DNA from: Pedobacter sp. AJM
GTDB lineage: Bacteria; Bacteroidota; Bacteroidia; Sphingobacteriales; Sphingobacteriaceae
NCBI RefSeq assembly: GCF_002197755.1
Contig: NZ_NHOT01000012.1
Location: 62,001-126,000 of the forward strand
DNA length: 64,000 nucleotides
Direction of reading: 5' to 3'
Position 1 is the stretch's first letter; the number at the start of each line of letters is the position of its first letter. Positions 63,012 through 64,000 of the stretch are shown here, in pieces. Under the pieces are notes generated by a model. It was not told where the DNA came from, ran no database searches, and saw nothing but the letters and a program-made list of their open reading frames with translations. Made by a program: the position numbers and the translations under genes.

Positions 63012-63719
63012 CTAGAAATTAGGTTTCAATACATATTTATCATAGAACCTGAAAATGTGCTCTGCGGCTTCTTCGGCTGTATCTACCAACCTGAACAGGT
63101 TCAGATCTTCCTCATGGATATTATGTTCTTTTTGTAGCATGGTACCTTTAATCCAGTCGATTAAACCGCTCCAGTAATCCTTGCCCAATAATACAATCGG
63201 GAAACGTGCAATTTTACCCGTTTGGATCAACGTTAAAGCTTCAAAAAGCTCATCCATGGTACCAAAACCGCCGGGTAAAACCACAAAACCCTGGCTGTAT
63301 TTCATAAACATTACCTTGCGGACAAAGAAATAATCAAATTCCAGTAATTTGTTATGGTCAATATATTTATTGTGAAACTGTTCAAAAGGCAGTTCGATAT
63401 TAAGCCCTACCGATTTACCGCCATTGGTATGTGCACCTTTATTTCCGGCTTCCATGATACCCGGGCCACCGCCTGTAATCACGCCATAACCACGATCAGT
63501 TAAAAGTTTACCGCATTGTTCTGCCAGTTGATAATACCTGTTGGTTTCTGCCGTCCGGGCTGACCCATAGATGGTTACGCAGGGACCGATTTTAGCCAGT
63601 TTTTCGAAGCCATCTACAAACTCCGCCATTATTTTAAAAATTTGCCAGGAATCCGTTACTTTAATTTCCTGCCAGTCCTTATTTTCAAAGGCACTTCTTA
63701 TTTTTTCTTCACTCGTCAT
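63012..63719 (-). CDS. LOG family protein (nucleotide phosphoribohydrolase-like)
   Basis: The protein has 235 residues. The Rossmann-like TIGR00730/LOG core is visible: TIYGSARTAETNRYYQLA, VITGGGPGIMEAGNKGAHTNGG and the defining PGGFGTMDELFEALTLIQTGK. Members were long called lysine decarboxylases but act as nucleoside-5'-monophosphate phosphoribohydrolases (cytokinin-activating type) or are of unknown role. It is cytoplasmic and 18 bases after the symporter gene on the same strand, so the two may be co-transcribed. Confidence 0.93.
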   Translation of the reverse strand: MTSEEKIRSAFENKDWQEIKVTDSWQIFKIMAEFVDGFEKLAKIGPCVTIYGSARTAETNRYYQLAEQCGKLLTDRGYGVITGGGPGIMEAGNKGAHTNGGKSVGLNIELPFEQFHNKYIDHNKLLEFDYFFVRKVMFMKYSQGFVVLPGGFGTMDELFEALTLIQTGKIARFPIVLLGKDYWSGLIDWIKGTMLQKEHNIHEEDLNLFRLVDTAEEAAEHIFRFYDKYVLKPNF

Positions 63720-63737
63720 ATTTACGCTATTCTAATA

Positions 63738-64000
63738 TTAAAATTCTGTTTGCGCATCAGTCTTTTTGCTGATGAAAAGCAAACCTATAAAGGTGATTAA
63801 ACCATTAATTAAAATCAGTTCAACACTGAAAACGTAACCACCCAGTAAACGGGTTGAATACGTGGAAAGCAAGTAACATAAAAAAGGCGATAATATGCAA
63901 ACTATTGGCACTAATTTGTCGTACAAACCACGTTTTTTTACAAATAGTCCAAAACTATACAAGCCTAAAAGTGGTCCGTAGGTATAAGAGGCAATGGTAA
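63738..64000 (-). CDS. Sodium:solute symporter (C-terminus; partial, runs off the right edge)
   Basis: The minus-strand frame is open to base 64000. The visible C-terminal 87 residues read TIASYTYGPLLGLYSFGLF and continue with further membrane helices (YVFSVELILINGLITFIGLLF) and a polar tail KKTDAQTEF. The IASYTYGPLLGLF pattern is usual in the last helices of Bacteroidota SSS-family symporters. The substrate cannot be named from this part. Confidence 0.8.
   Translation of the reverse strand, partial: TIASYTYGPLLGLYSFGLFVKKRGLYDKLVPIVCILSPFLCYLLSTYSTRLLGGYVFSVELILINGLITFIGLLFISKKTDAQTEF

Overview
The window comes from a Bacteroidota chromosome, most like Pedobacter or a related Sphingobacteriaceae genus. 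Supporting signs are a MurF-alanine racemase fusion, TTTG / TAnnTTTG-type promoters, weak Shine-Dalgarno sites, many lipoproteins and Bacteroidota-style RND pumps. Both ends cut a gene: a secreted DNA/RNA endonuclease on the left and a sodium:solute symporter on the right.

Layout. (1) 1-8.7 kb: the endonuclease lipoprotein, then an AT-rich accessory block. The block holds a two-domain nuclease (EVE-like domain plus PD-(D/E)xK), a D12-class DNA adenine methylase, a ParB-like protein with an unusual C-terminal domain and two unknown proteins. It looks like a restriction or defence island. A trypsin-like lipoprotein follows. (2) 9.4-11.8 kb: an intact contractile tail sheath gene and tube gene, followed by a broken piece of the tape-measure gene. 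This looks like the remains of a contractile injection system. (3) 12-24.6 kb: a lactonase-like metallo-hydrolase, a carboxylesterase, a RibD-type reductase, an RND efflux operon and small housekeeping genes. One is a 36-residue membrane protein. (4) 24.7-30.4 kb: a tellurium-resistance (Ter) stress operon with TerC, a HAD-like protein, a phosphoribosyltransferase-like protein, two TerD proteins, TelA and an unknown protein. (5) 30.9-42 kb: hydrolase, kinase and oxygenase genes, a second RND operon with an AraC regulator, and small stress-type genes.

(6) 42.4-53.3 kb is the most unusual part. Three plus-strand genes encode an L-amino-acid-oxidase-like flavoenzyme, a thiamine-diphosphate 2-oxo-acid decarboxylase and a bicovalent-FAD oxidase. 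They converge on a four-gene minus-strand operon: a thiol-hydrolase-like protein, a VioB-type ferritin-like protein, a LodA-like cysteine-tryptophylquinone oxidase and its LodB-like flavoprotein. Together they look like an undescribed oxidative pathway acting on amino acids, peptides or amines.

(7) 53.5-58.2 kb: a duplicated tRNA-Leu(UAA)/tRNA-Gly(GCC) pair brackets a GH95 alpha-L-fucosidase and an unknown coiled-coil protein. (8) 58.2-64 kb: core genes (recX, murF-alr, a DUF502 membrane protein, a LOG-family protein and the partial symporter). A roughly 50-bp minisatellite lies before the DUF502 gene.

All family calls come from reading motifs by eye; no search was run.
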